Under the pieces are notes generated by a model. The model saw only the letters and a list, made by a program, of their open reading frames with translations. It was not told the origin of the DNA and did no database searches. This document shows, one piece after another, positions 9,498 to 17,668 of a stretch of 64,000 bases of DNA. Numbering within the stretch: the first letter of the stretch is position 1; each line of letters starts with the position of its first letter. The translations under genes were made by a program, and so were the position numbers. Source of the DNA: Ruegeria sp. THAF33 (GTDB taxonomy: Bacteria; Pseudomonadota; Alphaproteobacteria; Rhodobacterales; Rhodobacteraceae); the NCBI RefSeq assembly GCF_009363615.1, contig NZ_CP045384.1, forward strand, positions 350,501 through 414,500, read 5' to 3'.

Positions 9498-10880
9498 TTG
9501 AACTCGCTGTCGGGCCGATTTCTGATCCTGACGACGGTCTTCGTCATGTTGGCCGAGGTTCTGATCTTTGTCCCGTCGATCGCCCGATTCCGCGAGGACT
9601 TTCTGCTGAACAGGCTCGAACGCGCGCAGATCGCCTCGCTGGCTTTGCTGGCGGACGACATGCTTGCCGAAGATCTCGAGGCGGAACTGCTGGCAAACGC
9701 AGGCGTCTACAATGTCGTATTGCGACGGGATGAGGTTCGGCAACTGATGTTGTCGTCGCCGATTCCCGATCCAATCGCCGACACGTTCGATTTGCGGGAT
9801 GCAAGCCCATGGGTTTTGATCCGGGATGCGCTCAGCCGCTTTCTCAAGCCCGAAAACGAAGTCATCCGGGTCATCGGAGAACCGGTAAAGGGGGCAGGCC
9901 TTCTGATCGAAGTCACTATGGACAGCATGCCGTTGCGAACGGCGATGATTGACTACGGGTTGCGTATTCTCGGTCTCTCCTTTGTGATCTCCATCATCAC
10001 GGCGTTTTTTCTGTTTCTCGCCGTGCGCGTCGTACTTGTGCGGCCCATCAAAAGCGTCGTCGGCTACATGCAGCGCTATGCCAGTGCGCCAGAGGACGCG
10101 CGTGGCGTAATCACACCGAATTCGAAGGTAACGGAGCTGCGCGAGGCCGAGGAGGCGCTGAAGATGCTGCAAACGGACCTGACCCAGGCGCTCAAACAGC
10201 GGGAAAGGCTGGCGCAGCTTGGGGGGGCCGTCGCCAAGGTCAGCCATGACTTGCGCAATATCCTGACGTCGGCGCAGCTGTTTACCGATCGGATCGAGGC
10301 CAGCGATGATCCGCTGGTGCGGCGGATGGCGCCGAAACTGGTGAATTCCATCACCCGGGCTGTGTCTCTTTGTGAAAGCACATTGGCCTTTGGACGCGCG
10401 GAAGAGCCCGCGCCCACTCTGACTATGGTTCCGATCCGCGCAATCGCGGCGGATGTCGCGGCCAGCGAACAACTCGCCGTCGCTGATGCCTGCGTCGAGA
10501 TCGTGAACGAAGTGCCGGACACCCTTGTGGCCCGTGCCGACCCCGAACAATTATACCGCGTCATCATGAACCTCGTGCGCAACGCAAGACAGGCGCTGGT
10601 TGCCTCCGGAAAACCTGGCCGGGTTACCATTGCGGGTTGTGAAAACGATGACACTTGGTGCATCGAAATCCGCGACACAGGGCCGGGTCTTCCCCCCAAG
10701 GCGCGCGAAAACCTGTTCACGCCTTTCCAGGGCGGGGTCCGAAAGGGTGGCTCGGGTCTGGGGCTGGCAATCTCGCAAGAGCTGGTGCGCGGCCATGGCG
10801 GGGATCTGGTTTTGAAAGAGACCGGACCCGAGGGAACAGTCTTTGAAATCAGCCTTCCGCGCGGGGACATGACTTTTTGA
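9498..10880 (+). CDS. HAMP-domain sensor histidine kinase, TTG start
   Basis: Membrane sensor kinase of 460 residues. One transmembrane helix lies at the N-terminus, a ~130-residue periplasmic sensor follows, then a second helix near residue 155-180 and a HAMP segment. The H-box is AKVSHDLRN (His about residue 250), then N-box NLVRNARQAL, G1 DTGPGLPP and G2 GGSGLGLAIS. The start is TTG at 9498, chosen because GAGGAGGGG lies eight bases upstream and no ATG fits. No response regulator is adjacent, so the partner is elsewhere. It begins 18 bp after the oxidoreductase and may be co-transcribed. Confidence 0.92.
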   Translation: MNSLSGRFLILTTVFVMLAEVLIFVPSIARFREDFLLNRLERAQIASLALLADDMLAEDLEAELLANAGVYNVVLRRDEVRQLMLSSPIPDPIADTFDLRDASPWVLIRDALSRFLKPENEVIRVIGEPVKGAGLLIEVTMDSMPLRTAMIDYGLRILGLSFVISIITAFFLFLAVRVVLVRPIKSVVGYMQRYASAPEDARGVITPNSKVTELREAEEALKMLQTDLTQALKQRERLAQLGGAVAKVSHDLRNILTSAQLFTDRIEASDDPLVRRMAPKLVNSITRAVSLCESTLAFGRAEEPAPTLTMVPIRAIAADVAASEQLAVADACVEIVNEVPDTLVARADPEQLYRVIMNLVRNARQALVASGKPGRVTIAGCENDDTWCIEIRDTGPGLPPKARENLFTPFQGGVRKGGSGLGLAISQELVRGHGGDLVLKETGPEGTVFEISLPRGDMTF

Positions 10881-10942
10881 TTTTTTTTTGAAGAATCGGC
10901 TTGCACGTCTCGGGCAGCAGGTCTAAACACCGCCTCACCAAC

Positions 10943-11020
10943 GCGGACCGATAGCTCAGCTGGATAGAGTACTTGACTACGAATCAAGGGGTCGGGGGTT
11001 CGAATCCTCCTCGGTCCGCC
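10943..11020 (+). tRNA. tRNA-Arg (anticodon ACG)
   Basis: Full cloverleaf: acceptor GCGGACC pairs with GGTCCGC, the D arm contains TAGCTCAGCTGG, the anticodon stem CTTGA/TCAAG encloses CTACGAA giving anticodon ACG, and the T arm has GGTTCGAATC. CCA is not encoded. It marks the left edge of the accessory region, but I see no direct repeat of its 3' end further right. Confidence 0.96.
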
Positions 11021-11297
11021 ACCCACCCTTGTCTCATTCTGACAGTTCCGTTTTGCGTGGATTTCCCACGTGAATTCCGCGCCTTGCGCGGGTGCCTTTC
11101 GACCTGAGACGGACCGTGCAGTCCCATCCCGCGCCATTATCCCCGACAGTCTCAGTTGCCTGAATAAGCCGGTCCGGTTTCCCTGATAACAGCCAATTTA
11201 CAGGGAATTTCTGTGACTTATACAGGTTCTGAGTGATTTATGCCGTGATTACGGCAGTAATATCAGTGAGTTGTGGAGAAATTCCCTAAGCCGCGGA
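11021..11297. other. Intergenic region right of tRNA-Arg
   Basis: About 280 bases with no coding frame I believe. It holds one CAGGGAATTT word (11201-11210) and its inverse AAATTCCCT (11279-11287), which belong with the repeat array that follows. No tRNA or terminator hairpin with a T-tract is evident. Confidence 0.5.
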
Positions 11298-11372
11298 ACA
11301 GGGAATTTAATCTGACGAACAGGGAATTTGCAGGAGCCTAACAGGGAAGCTGACTCGCTGAGCAGGGAAGCT
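11298..11372 (+). repeat. Four iteron-like direct repeats, 21-22 bp period
   Basis: The word CAGGGAA followed by TTT or GCT occurs at about 11299, 11320, 11342 and 11363, i.e. spaced 21, 22 and 21 bp, two DNA helix turns. The last copy abuts the stop codon of the serine recombinase. Further copies lie at 11201 and, inverted, at 11279. Such phased repeats usually bind a protein cooperatively; here recombinase accessory sites or an attachment site are possible. Confidence 0.6.
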
Positions 11373-13042
11373 TAGAAATTCGAGCCGAATAGCCGGTCTT
11401 GGTGAGTCCAGTCGAGCGGGATGTTGCTACGCACGAGGGCTTCCAAATTCAGTTCCGCGGGCTGCGTGCCCTCGAGGATCGCGCCCTGAAGCCTGGGCGA
11501 GAGCGAGATTAGGGATGTGATGCGCCGGACGTAGCGCTCCGAGTGTCCGATGCGCTGGGCAAGGTTTTTCAGTGGTTCGCCGGACTTTAGTGCATCCGCC
11601 CAGATATGCGCATTGCGCAGAGCGCGGATCAGGGTTTGGTCAGGCTCGGGTCTGCTGTCACCGGCCACGATCCTCATCTCAACGCCGCGGCGTTTGCAGG
11701 TGAGGGGCGCGGTGAACGTGCATAGCCTCGCGCTGAGCGACGCGGCACTACCGTCAATGGCCTCGGCAACCGCCGAGGGGTCGAGTTCAACAGCCAGAGT
11801 GCACTGCTCCAGTCTCACGGCGCGGATGAGCGGGACTGCATGTTTGCAGCCTTCGGCGTCGAGCCGGGCCGCGAGTTTGAGAACGGCTGTCGCGTCGGTG
11901 TCAGATCGGGCAACATCACAGGCGCGCAGGACATCGTGCCGGCGGGCGTGATCACGGAGATGCGCGGTGATCGCTTTGATTACGGCGGTCTCGAACGTCG
12001 CCGCCGGCAGCCGCCACCCTGTCGGATCCGCGCCGCCCGAGATCAGGCGGTTGGACACATAGTACCTTTGCCGCTTGCCGTGTCGATTGGTGTGGGTGGG
12101 CGTCAGGATGTCCCCAGTCTCATCCCGCACCTTGCCTTTCAGCGGCGCATCGGACGAGGCCGGCTGTGTTGTTGATCCCCCGCGCCGTCGCGTGCTGGCG
12201 GATTGAAGGTGTTGCTGTACACTGTCCCAAAGCGCCTGATCAATGATCGCCGGATGCTGACCGTCAAAGGTCTGATCCTTGTGACGGATCCGTCCGAGGT
12301 AGACCGGGTTCGTGAGCAGATGGTAAATTTGCCCCCGGCTGAAGGACATGCCGCCCTGCGTGCGCCCAGTGGAAAACACATGCCGCTTCGAGCGTATTCC
12401 CAGAGCCTCGGCCTCACGCACAACCGCATTCAAACAGTGATGGGTCTCGTAGAGACGGAAGATCCGACGAACTGTCTCAGCTTCTTCTACGTTCACGACC
12501 AATTCGCGGCGGGTTTTGTCGGGGTGCGGATCATATCCCAGCGGCGGGATGCCTCCCATCCAAAGGCCTTTCTTCTTGGAGGCCGCGATCTTGTCCCGGA
12601 TGCGCTCCGCTGTGACTTCGCGTTCAAACTGGGCAAAAGACAACAGCACGTTCAGAGTCAGGCGTCCCATCGACGAGGAGGTGTTGAAAGCCTGCGTCAC
12701 GGAAACGAACGAACAGTCCGCCTTCTCCAGCCGCTCGACCAGCTTGGCGAAGTCGGCCAGCGAGCGTGTGAGCCGATCGATCTTGTAGACCACCACCATG
12801 TCGATGCGTCCAGAGTCGATGTCAGCCATGAGCTGCTGCAGAGCCGGGCGGTCCAGCGTGCCGCCGGAGATGCCGCCGTCGTCATACCGCGTCGGCAGCA
12901 TCTTCCAGCCCTCGTGTTTCTGGCTTGCGACATAGGCCGCGCAGGCCTCGTGCTGTGCGTCCAGCGAGTTGAAGTCCTGATCCAATCCTTCTTCGGTAGA
13001 CTTGCGGGTGTAGATGGCACAGCGGATCTTGGCTTTACTCAT
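11372..13042 (-). CDS. Large serine recombinase (site-specific integrase/resolvase family)
   Basis: Serine recombinase of 556 residues. The catalytic N-terminal resolvase domain starts AIYTRKSTEEG, with the nucleophile serine in RKS, then YDDGGISGGTLDRP, VVYKIDRLTRSL and FAQFEREVTAERIRDK. A recombinase domain (IPPLGYDPH) and a zinc-beta-ribbon/coil region follow. The C-terminus adds a helix-turn-helix (LAQRIGHSERYVRR) typical of the alphaproteobacterial form. The start at 13042 overlaps the DUF2924 stop by four bases; the longer open frame upstream is not used. It probably moves the element in 11-17.5 kb. Confidence 0.93.
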   Translation of the reverse strand: MSKAKIRCAIYTRKSTEEGLDQDFNSLDAQHEACAAYVASQKHEGWKMLPTRYDDGGISGGTLDRPALQQLMADIDSGRIDMVVVYKIDRLTRSLADFAKLVERLEKADCSFVSVTQAFNTSSSMGRLTLNVLLSFAQFEREVTAERIRDKIAASKKKGLWMGGIPPLGYDPHPDKTRRELVVNVEEAETVRRIFRLYETHHCLNAVVREAEALGIRSKRHVFSTGRTQGGMSFSRGQIYHLLTNPVYLGRIRHKDQTFDGQHPAIIDQALWDSVQQHLQSASTRRRGGSTTQPASSDAPLKGKVRDETGDILTPTHTNRHGKRQRYYVSNRLISGGADPTGWRLPAATFETAVIKAITAHLRDHARRHDVLRACDVARSDTDATAVLKLAARLDAEGCKHAVPLIRAVRLEQCTLAVELDPSAVAEAIDGSAASLSARLCTFTAPLTCKRRGVEMRIVAGDSRPEPDQTLIRALRNAHIWADALKSGEPLKNLAQRIGHSERYVRRITSLISLSPRLQGAILEGTQPAELNLEALVRSNIPLDWTHQDRLFGSNF

Positions 13043-13443
13043 GACTTTGTCACCCCCGTCAGGCCAAAGAACCGCGGCCCCGACCAATGTGCGCCGGTGA
13101 TCTCGCGGGCGATCTTCGACAGCGAGCGGTATTTTACATCTTTCCAGAGGAACCCGTCGTCGGTCACATCGACAACATGCGTTACACCATTCCACTCGCG
13201 CAGAAGGCGCCCGCCGGGTTGCAGTACCCGGCTCTGTGGTCGGACCGCATGATCCGGCGCCTTCTGCAGCGCGGCCTTTGTCTTCTTTGACAGGCCGCCC
13301 ATCCGCCGTGTCTGGATCTCCACCGCGAGAAAGCGGCGCATCAGGGCCTTGCTCAAACCTTTGGGCACCGGGGTGCGGAAGACCTCTGACCAGGCGGTGA
13401 CAAGCGCCGCCCGGTCCATGGCTTCGATCTCCGCGACCGTCAC
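13039..13443 (-). CDS. DUF2924 family protein
   Basis: 134-residue protein matching the DUF2924 family by sight: start TVAEIEAMDRAALVTAW, the segment LSKALMRRFLAVEIQ and the C-terminal TDDGFLWKDVKYRSLSKIAREITG. Function is unknown, but the family almost always lies directly upstream of serine recombinases, as here, with ATGA overlaps on both sides (13039-13042 and 13440-13443). A role in recombination or its control is inferred from this coupling. Confidence 0.85.
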   Translation of the reverse strand: MTVAEIEAMDRAALVTAWSEVFRTPVPKGLSKALMRRFLAVEIQTRRMGGLSKKTKAALQKAPDHAVRPQSRVLQPGGRLLREWNGVTHVVDVTDDGFLWKDVKYRSLSKIAREITGAHWSGPRFFGLTGVTKS

Positions 13444-13670
13444 GACGCCACCTCTGTCGCGGCGACGATGCGATACACCGGTTTGCCGGTTTTGCTGTCA
13501 GCCGCGCTGCGTTCGATCGCGTGCCCGGCTTTGCGCAGCCCGGTCAGTGCAGCTCGCACCGAGTGGGCTTGCCAGCCTGTCGCCTTGCACAAGGCATCAA
13601 TGGTTGCGCCGGATGGGCGTTGCAGCATCGCTTGTACCTTGGCGATCTTGGTTTGTCTGGGTTTGGTCAT
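13440..13670 (-). CDS. DUF3489 family protein (small winged-helix-like)
   Basis: 76-residue basic protein of the DUF3489 type: KIAKVQAMLQRPSGATIDAL, then WQAHSVRAALTGLRKAGH. The pattern is that of a small winged helix-turn-helix. First gene of the coupled DUF3489-DUF2924-recombinase set, overlapping the next start by four bases. A DNA-binding accessory or regulator role is inferred. Confidence 0.8.
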   Translation of the reverse strand: MTKPRQTKIAKVQAMLQRPSGATIDALCKATGWQAHSVRAALTGLRKAGHAIERSAADSKTGKPVYRIVAATEVAS

Positions 13671-13996
13671 GTCCGTCTCCTCTGTGATGGCACCCGCGAA
13701 TTACGGGCCCGGTACCGAGGAGCGCCCGAAACGGCTTCGGGCGTGAGGACATTGATGCGTGCTTCGCAGCACTAGTCCAGTCGTTTCTGGCTGAGTGGCA
13801 AATTGTCTTGAGAACAGTGCGGCGTGCCGTGTTACCGTTTATTCGTCAACAAAACCATAAGGTTAATAGTGCGTTAGCATCCGTGAAGGGTTGCGTGACG
13901 TGTCGTGATGCGCTATGTAGGAATTGTCCTTCCCAACGAAGGGCTTGACTGTCCCCGCAGGCAGCACTCATTCGGTCCGGAAAAAACCTGACCAGC
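13671..13996. other. Divergent intergenic region
   Basis: Lies between the leftward recombinase module and the rightward methyltransferase module, and must carry both promoters. I see no believable gene: the open frame across 13846-14415 on the minus strand runs into the methyltransferase gene and lacks any family pattern. The structured element just to the right is listed separately. Confidence 0.5.
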
Positions 13997-14062
13997 AGAG
14001 AGCATTCGAAGGGGCAACTTAACCGGATCGTTTGGTCCGGGGAGTTGCTTTGTGTGCTCTCT
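13997..14062 (+). other. Nested inverted-repeat rod upstream of methyltransferase gene
   Basis: Three concentric helices: AGAGAGCA (13997) with TGCTCTCT (14055); GCAACT (14014) with AGTTGC (14043); CCGGA (14023) with TCCGG (14036). All pairs are perfect. It ends about 70 bases before the methyltransferase start and could be a structured leader, a small RNA or a protein-binding site. Confidence 0.55.
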
Positions 14063-14130
14063 CCGAATGTCCACCGCGATCCTTTCCGATGCAGCGCGCA
14101 AGAGACGCGCCGACCTGAAAGGAGGGCAAA

Positions 14131-15519
14131 ATGCCCACGCAATCGAATACAACACCCGAAACCCGGCGCAACAGGCCTGTCTGGATGACCGGGAAAGTTG
14201 ATCAGACGCCAATCTCCGATCTCAAACCCTATCCAACCAATGTCCGGTCTCACTCTGAAAAGAGTCTTGGCCGCCTCGCGGACTCCATCTCCGAGTTCGG
14301 TTTTGTTGTTCCCGTTGTCATTGACAATGATAACACGGTTATCACAGGCCACGGGCGGATAGAGGCTGCAAAACGCCTCAAGCTCTCTACTATCCCTACA
14401 ATCTGCGCTGATCACCTGACACCAGCGCAGGTGAAGGCCTACCGGATAGCGGACAACAGGTTAGCGGAGCTCTCTGACTGGAACGAAGACGCCTTGCGGA
14501 TCGAACTCGGTGAGTTGATGGATCTGAGCCTCGCGGGAGATCTCGACTTCAGCCTCGACATCACAGGCTTCGAGATCCCGGAGATCGACATCATTATCGG
14601 TAGCGTCGATGATGACACGACTGAGGCGGCCGAGACAGTTGAAGACCCGGATCCCGCGAAACCCGTTGTCACGCGGCCCGGCGATCTCTGGCAGCTTCGG
14701 GATCATCTCATTTTGTGCGGCGACTCTCTGCGGGCTCAAAGCTACGAGTCACTGTTGAACGGTGAACCGTGCCGTATGATCTTCACGGATCCGCCGTACA
14801 ATGTGCCGGTTAATGGTCATGTGCGCAGTGGCAATGGCGGCGATCATCGCGAGTTTGCGATGGCCTCCGGTGAAATGTCAGACGCCGAGTTCCGCACGTT
14901 TCTATCGGATGTAATGGTGCGCTTGATTGAGCAGTTGGTAGATGGCGGGATTGCTATGGTCTGCATGGATTGGCGCCACATTGAAGAGCTGATTGCGGCG
15001 GGCAAGGCCTGCGGCTTTAAGCTGATCAACCTCTGCATCTGGAACAAGACGAACGGCGGGATGGGCAGTCTCTATCGCTCCAAGCATGAGATGGTGGCCA
15101 TCTTCAAGAAGGCGGGTGCACCGCATATCAACAATGTTGAACTCGGCAAGCACGGCCGGAACCGGACCAATGTCTGGGAATATGCGGGCGTGAACACCTT
15201 CGGGGCAGGGCGGGAGGCAGACCTCGCCGACCACCCGACGGTGAAGCCAACAGCGTTGGTGGTCGACGCTCTGATGGATGTAAGCCATCGCGGTGACATT
15301 GTTCTCGATGCCTTTGGTGGTTCCGGCGCAACATTGCTGGCGGCGGAAAAGACCGGTCGTTGCGCTCGGCTCGTCGAGTTGGATCCGGCCTATGTCGATG
15401 TCGCCATCCGGCGCTGGCAGGAAATGACCGGCCAGCAGACGGTGCATGCTGCATCGGGCGAGACTTGGGACCAACGCGCGGCTGCGGTCGCAGAGGTGAA
15501 AGAGGTGGACCATGTCTGA
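14131..15519 (+). CDS. DNA modification methyltransferase with N-terminal ParB-like domain
   Basis: 462-residue phage/ICE-type enzyme. Residues ~15-110 form a ParB/Srx-like domain (LKPYPTNVRSHSEKS, VIDNDNTVITGHGRIEAAK, IADNRLAELS). The methylase half has motif IV DPPYNVP before motif I DAFGGSGAT, the order of beta-class N6-adenine/N4-cytosine enzymes. A DPPY motif points to adenine or N4-cytosine as target; the site cannot be read. A clear AAAGGAGGG precedes the ATG. It overlaps the next gene by eight bases and is co-transcribed with the terminase. Confidence 0.92.
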   Translation: MPTQSNTTPETRRNRPVWMTGKVDQTPISDLKPYPTNVRSHSEKSLGRLADSISEFGFVVPVVIDNDNTVITGHGRIEAAKRLKLSTIPTICADHLTPAQVKAYRIADNRLAELSDWNEDALRIELGELMDLSLAGDLDFSLDITGFEIPEIDIIIGSVDDDTTEAAETVEDPDPAKPVVTRPGDLWQLRDHLILCGDSLRAQSYESLLNGEPCRMIFTDPPYNVPVNGHVRSGNGGDHREFAMASGEMSDAEFRTFLSDVMVRLIEQLVDGGIAMVCMDWRHIEELIAAGKACGFKLINLCIWNKTNGGMGSLYRSKHEMVAIFKKAGAPHINNVELGKHGRNRTNVWEYAGVNTFGAGREADLADHPTVKPTALVVDALMDVSHRGDIVLDAFGGSGATLLAAEKTGRCARLVELDPAYVDVAIRRWQEMTGQQTVHAASGETWDQRAAAVAEVKEVDHV

Positions 15520-15988
15520 AGGTCTTGATGATCGTGACTACGACGTAGGCTACGGCAAGCCGCCAAAACGCACGCAGTTCAAAAAGGGCAAGTCAGGTAA
15601 TCCGAAAGGCCGGCCCAAAGGGGCCAAGGGCGTTAAAGCGAGCCTCAAGCGTGAACTGGAGTCCAAAATAACGATCCAGGAAGGCGGACGCTGTGTGAAA
15701 GTCTCAAAAGCCGAGGCCCTCTCCAAGCGAATGATGGCGAGCGCTCTCAAGGGTGACACCGCGGTTTTAATGCAACTTTTGAAGATCGATGCAGATCTCT
15801 TTGGGGATGTGCACTTGGAAGCGTCGGAATCGGGAACGGAAACCCCATCGCCCACCGTGGACAAGGTCGACTTTGAGATCCTGCGGGACTTCTTGCTGCA
15901 ATCGGCGGACGACGATGTCGCCATTGAAGACAGGGAAACCGACGATCGAACCACGGACACGGAGGAGTGGGACGATGACGACCATTGA
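15512..15988 (+). CDS. DUF5681 domain protein, probable small-terminase-like partner
   Basis: 158 residues. The N-terminus has the DUF5681 hallmark VGYGKPPKRTQFKKGKSGNPKGRPKG (shown in parts: KPPKRTQFKKGKSGNPKGR), followed by a helical region and a very acidic tail. The family sits directly before terminase large subunits in alphaproteobacterial prophages. It overlaps the methyltransferase stop and the terminase start. A role as the DNA-recognising terminase small subunit is plausible but unproven. Confidence 0.8.
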   Translation: MSEGLDDRDYDVGYGKPPKRTQFKKGKSGNPKGRPKGAKGVKASLKRELESKITIQEGGRCVKVSKAEALSKRMMASALKGDTAVLMQLLKIDADLFGDVHLEASESGTETPSPTVDKVDFEILRDFLLQSADDDVAIEDRETDDRTTDTEEWDDDDH

Positions 15989-17456
15989 TCCGCAAATGAT
16001 CGCGCAGGCCTCACAGCAGGTTTGTCGCGATCACTTCTTTGCCTTTGTGTGGAAGGTCTTTGATACGTTGCACAAGGGCGCCGACACGGCGTTTGAGCCG
16101 GCCTGGCATATCCGGGCGATGTGTTTTGAGCTCGACAACGTCCGCACTGGCAAAAACCAGCGGTTGGTGATCAACATACCACCGCGGTGCCTGAAGTCGG
16201 TGACGGTCGCGGTGGCTTATGTCGCTTTCCTGCTTGGACATAATCCCCACGCCAAGATCATCGTGGCGAGCTACGGTCTCGATCTGGCGCGAAAACACTC
16301 TGAGGATTGCCGCAAGGTCATGGCATCCCCCTGGTATCGCGCCATGTTCCCTGAAACGCGTTTGGCGAGGAAGGGGAATACCTCGGAAGAAATCCGGACC
16401 ACGAAGGGCGGCGGCCGCAAGGCTGTGTCCATCGGCAGTGCGGTGACCGGACATGGGGCCGACTACATCATCATCGATGATCTGCTGAAGGCCGGCGATG
16501 CCACTTCCGAAGCAGAGCTGCTCAAGGCCCAGGAGTTTATCGAACAGACGTTGCTTTCCCGTTTCGACCGCCCCGCAGACGGTCGCGTCGTGATGGTTGC
16601 GCAGCGCCTGCACGAGATGGACCCGCCTGGATATCTCCTCGACAAGGGTACGTATCGACATCTGAACCTTCCGGCGATCGCCGAAGAGCATGAAGTGGTG
16701 CCGGTCGGGGGTGGGCGGCATTATCGGCGCAAGCCCGGCGACCTCTTGTCCCCAACGCGCCTCGATCAGGCCACGCTGGACCGCATGCGCCGCGAGATGG
16801 GTTCCGCCACCTTCAACTGTCAGTATCAGCAGAATCCGATTGCGCCGGATGGCTCGCCGCTGCGCTGGGAATGGTTCGGAACCTATGAGACTGTCGAGGA
16901 CCGGCGCTGGTATCAGTTGGTGGTCCAAAGTTGGGATACTGCTGGGTCGGCGGATCCCACCGCGGCATTCTCGGTTTGCACAACATGGGGTTTTCGAGAA
17001 CATAGCTGGTACCTGCTCGACGTCTGGCGTGGGCAGTTGGATTATCCCGCACTCAAGGCCAAGGTCCTTGCGCTTGTTGATCGTTGGGACCCGGACCGGG
17101 TCTTAATCGAAGATGCGGCGACCGGAAAACCTCTTCTGGACGAGCTATTTAGCCAGGATCGCACAAGGTACCGGAGTATCAAGCCAATTCACGACAAGGA
17201 AATCCGGTTCCAGTCCTCGCTTGCCCCGGTTGAAAATGGCAGGGTGTTCTTGCCGAAAGAGGCCCCCTGGTTGCCTGCCTTCAAGAGAGAACTGCAGTCG
17301 TTTCCGCGCGGTGGGAAGAACGATCAGGTGGACAGCTTCAGCCAGTTCCTGAATTGGTCAAAGACCGGTGGCGTCTACAGTGCACTTGGCCGCGATCACC
17401 CGCTCACCGTCGAGAAACGTGAGCGGAGCCGAGAACGGCAAAGACGGAGACGCTGA
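15975..17456 (+). CDS. Phage terminase large subunit
   Basis: DNA-packaging motor/nuclease of 493 residues. The ATPase half has a P-loop-like NIPPRCLKSV, SYGLDLARKHSEDCR and Walker B IIIDDLLK; the C-terminal RNaseH-fold nuclease has SWDTAGSADPTA and LIEDAATGKPLLDEL. I start at 15975 because GGAGGAGTGGG precedes that ATG and the family begins there; the longer open frame upstream is an overlap with the DUF5681 gene. No portal, protease or capsid gene follows, so this packaging gene is orphaned. Confidence 0.93.
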   Translation: MTTIDPQMIAQASQQVCRDHFFAFVWKVFDTLHKGADTAFEPAWHIRAMCFELDNVRTGKNQRLVINIPPRCLKSVTVAVAYVAFLLGHNPHAKIIVASYGLDLARKHSEDCRKVMASPWYRAMFPETRLARKGNTSEEIRTTKGGGRKAVSIGSAVTGHGADYIIIDDLLKAGDATSEAELLKAQEFIEQTLLSRFDRPADGRVVMVAQRLHEMDPPGYLLDKGTYRHLNLPAIAEEHEVVPVGGGRHYRRKPGDLLSPTRLDQATLDRMRREMGSATFNCQYQQNPIAPDGSPLRWEWFGTYETVEDRRWYQLVVQSWDTAGSADPTAAFSVCTTWGFREHSWYLLDVWRGQLDYPALKAKVLALVDRWDPDRVLIEDAATGKPLLDELFSQDRTRYRSIKPIHDKEIRFQSSLAPVENGRVFLPKEAPWLPAFKRELQSFPRGGKNDQVDSFSQFLNWSKTGGVYSALGRDHPLTVEKRERSRERQRRRR

Positions 17457-17489
17457 ATTCTTGCGTCGAGCACGACGAAGCGAACCATC

Positions 17490-17514
17490 GGTTCGAATCC
17501 CGCTTCCTCCGCCA
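17490..17514 (+). other. tRNA-Ser 3'-end remnant (attachment-site-like)
   Basis: GGTTCGAATCCCGCTTCCTCC followed by GCCA equals the T-loop and acceptor 3' half of a bacterial tRNA-Ser with CCA. The 5' side does not pair, so no complete tRNA exists here. This is what an integration into a tRNA-Ser gene leaves at one end. Confidence 0.6.
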
Positions 17515-17539
17515 CCAACCATTCGCAAACCCGAGATGA

Positions 17540-17565
17540 GGTCCCTAGCGGGGCCTTTTTTCTTT
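17540..17565 (+). terminator. Rho-independent terminator
   Basis: GGTCCC, loop TAGC, GGGGCC, then six T. It lies directly behind the tRNA-Ser remnant and is most likely the tRNA gene's own terminator carried along with it; it would also stop transcription from the terminase operon. Confidence 0.7.
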
Positions 17566-17668
17566 TTGGTTCAAAGGGGTTTAGCGATTCCATCCGACTT
17601 TCGGAGACTGGTCGTTAGGCCGAAATCTGTCTCTGAACGCCCGGCGTCTCTTTCCACCCGCCCTTCAA

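Noticed and set aside
9357..10550. 397-codon minus-strand open frame opposite the histidine kinase
   Set aside because: His/Arg/Gln-rich antisense translation without domains.
10943..11020. tRNA-Arg as the integration site of the whole 52-kb island
   Set aside because: No direct repeat of its 3' end is visible at the right side, and the nearest integrase is a serine recombinase, which does not usually use tRNA genes. Kept only as a boundary marker.
11298..11372. CRISPR array
   Set aside because: The repeat unit is ~10 bases with 11-base gaps, far below CRISPR repeat and spacer lengths, and no cas gene is present anywhere in the window.
13846..14415. 189-codon minus-strand frame across the methyltransferase start
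   Set aside because: Overlaps the ParB-like domain on the other strand and has no recognisable fold.
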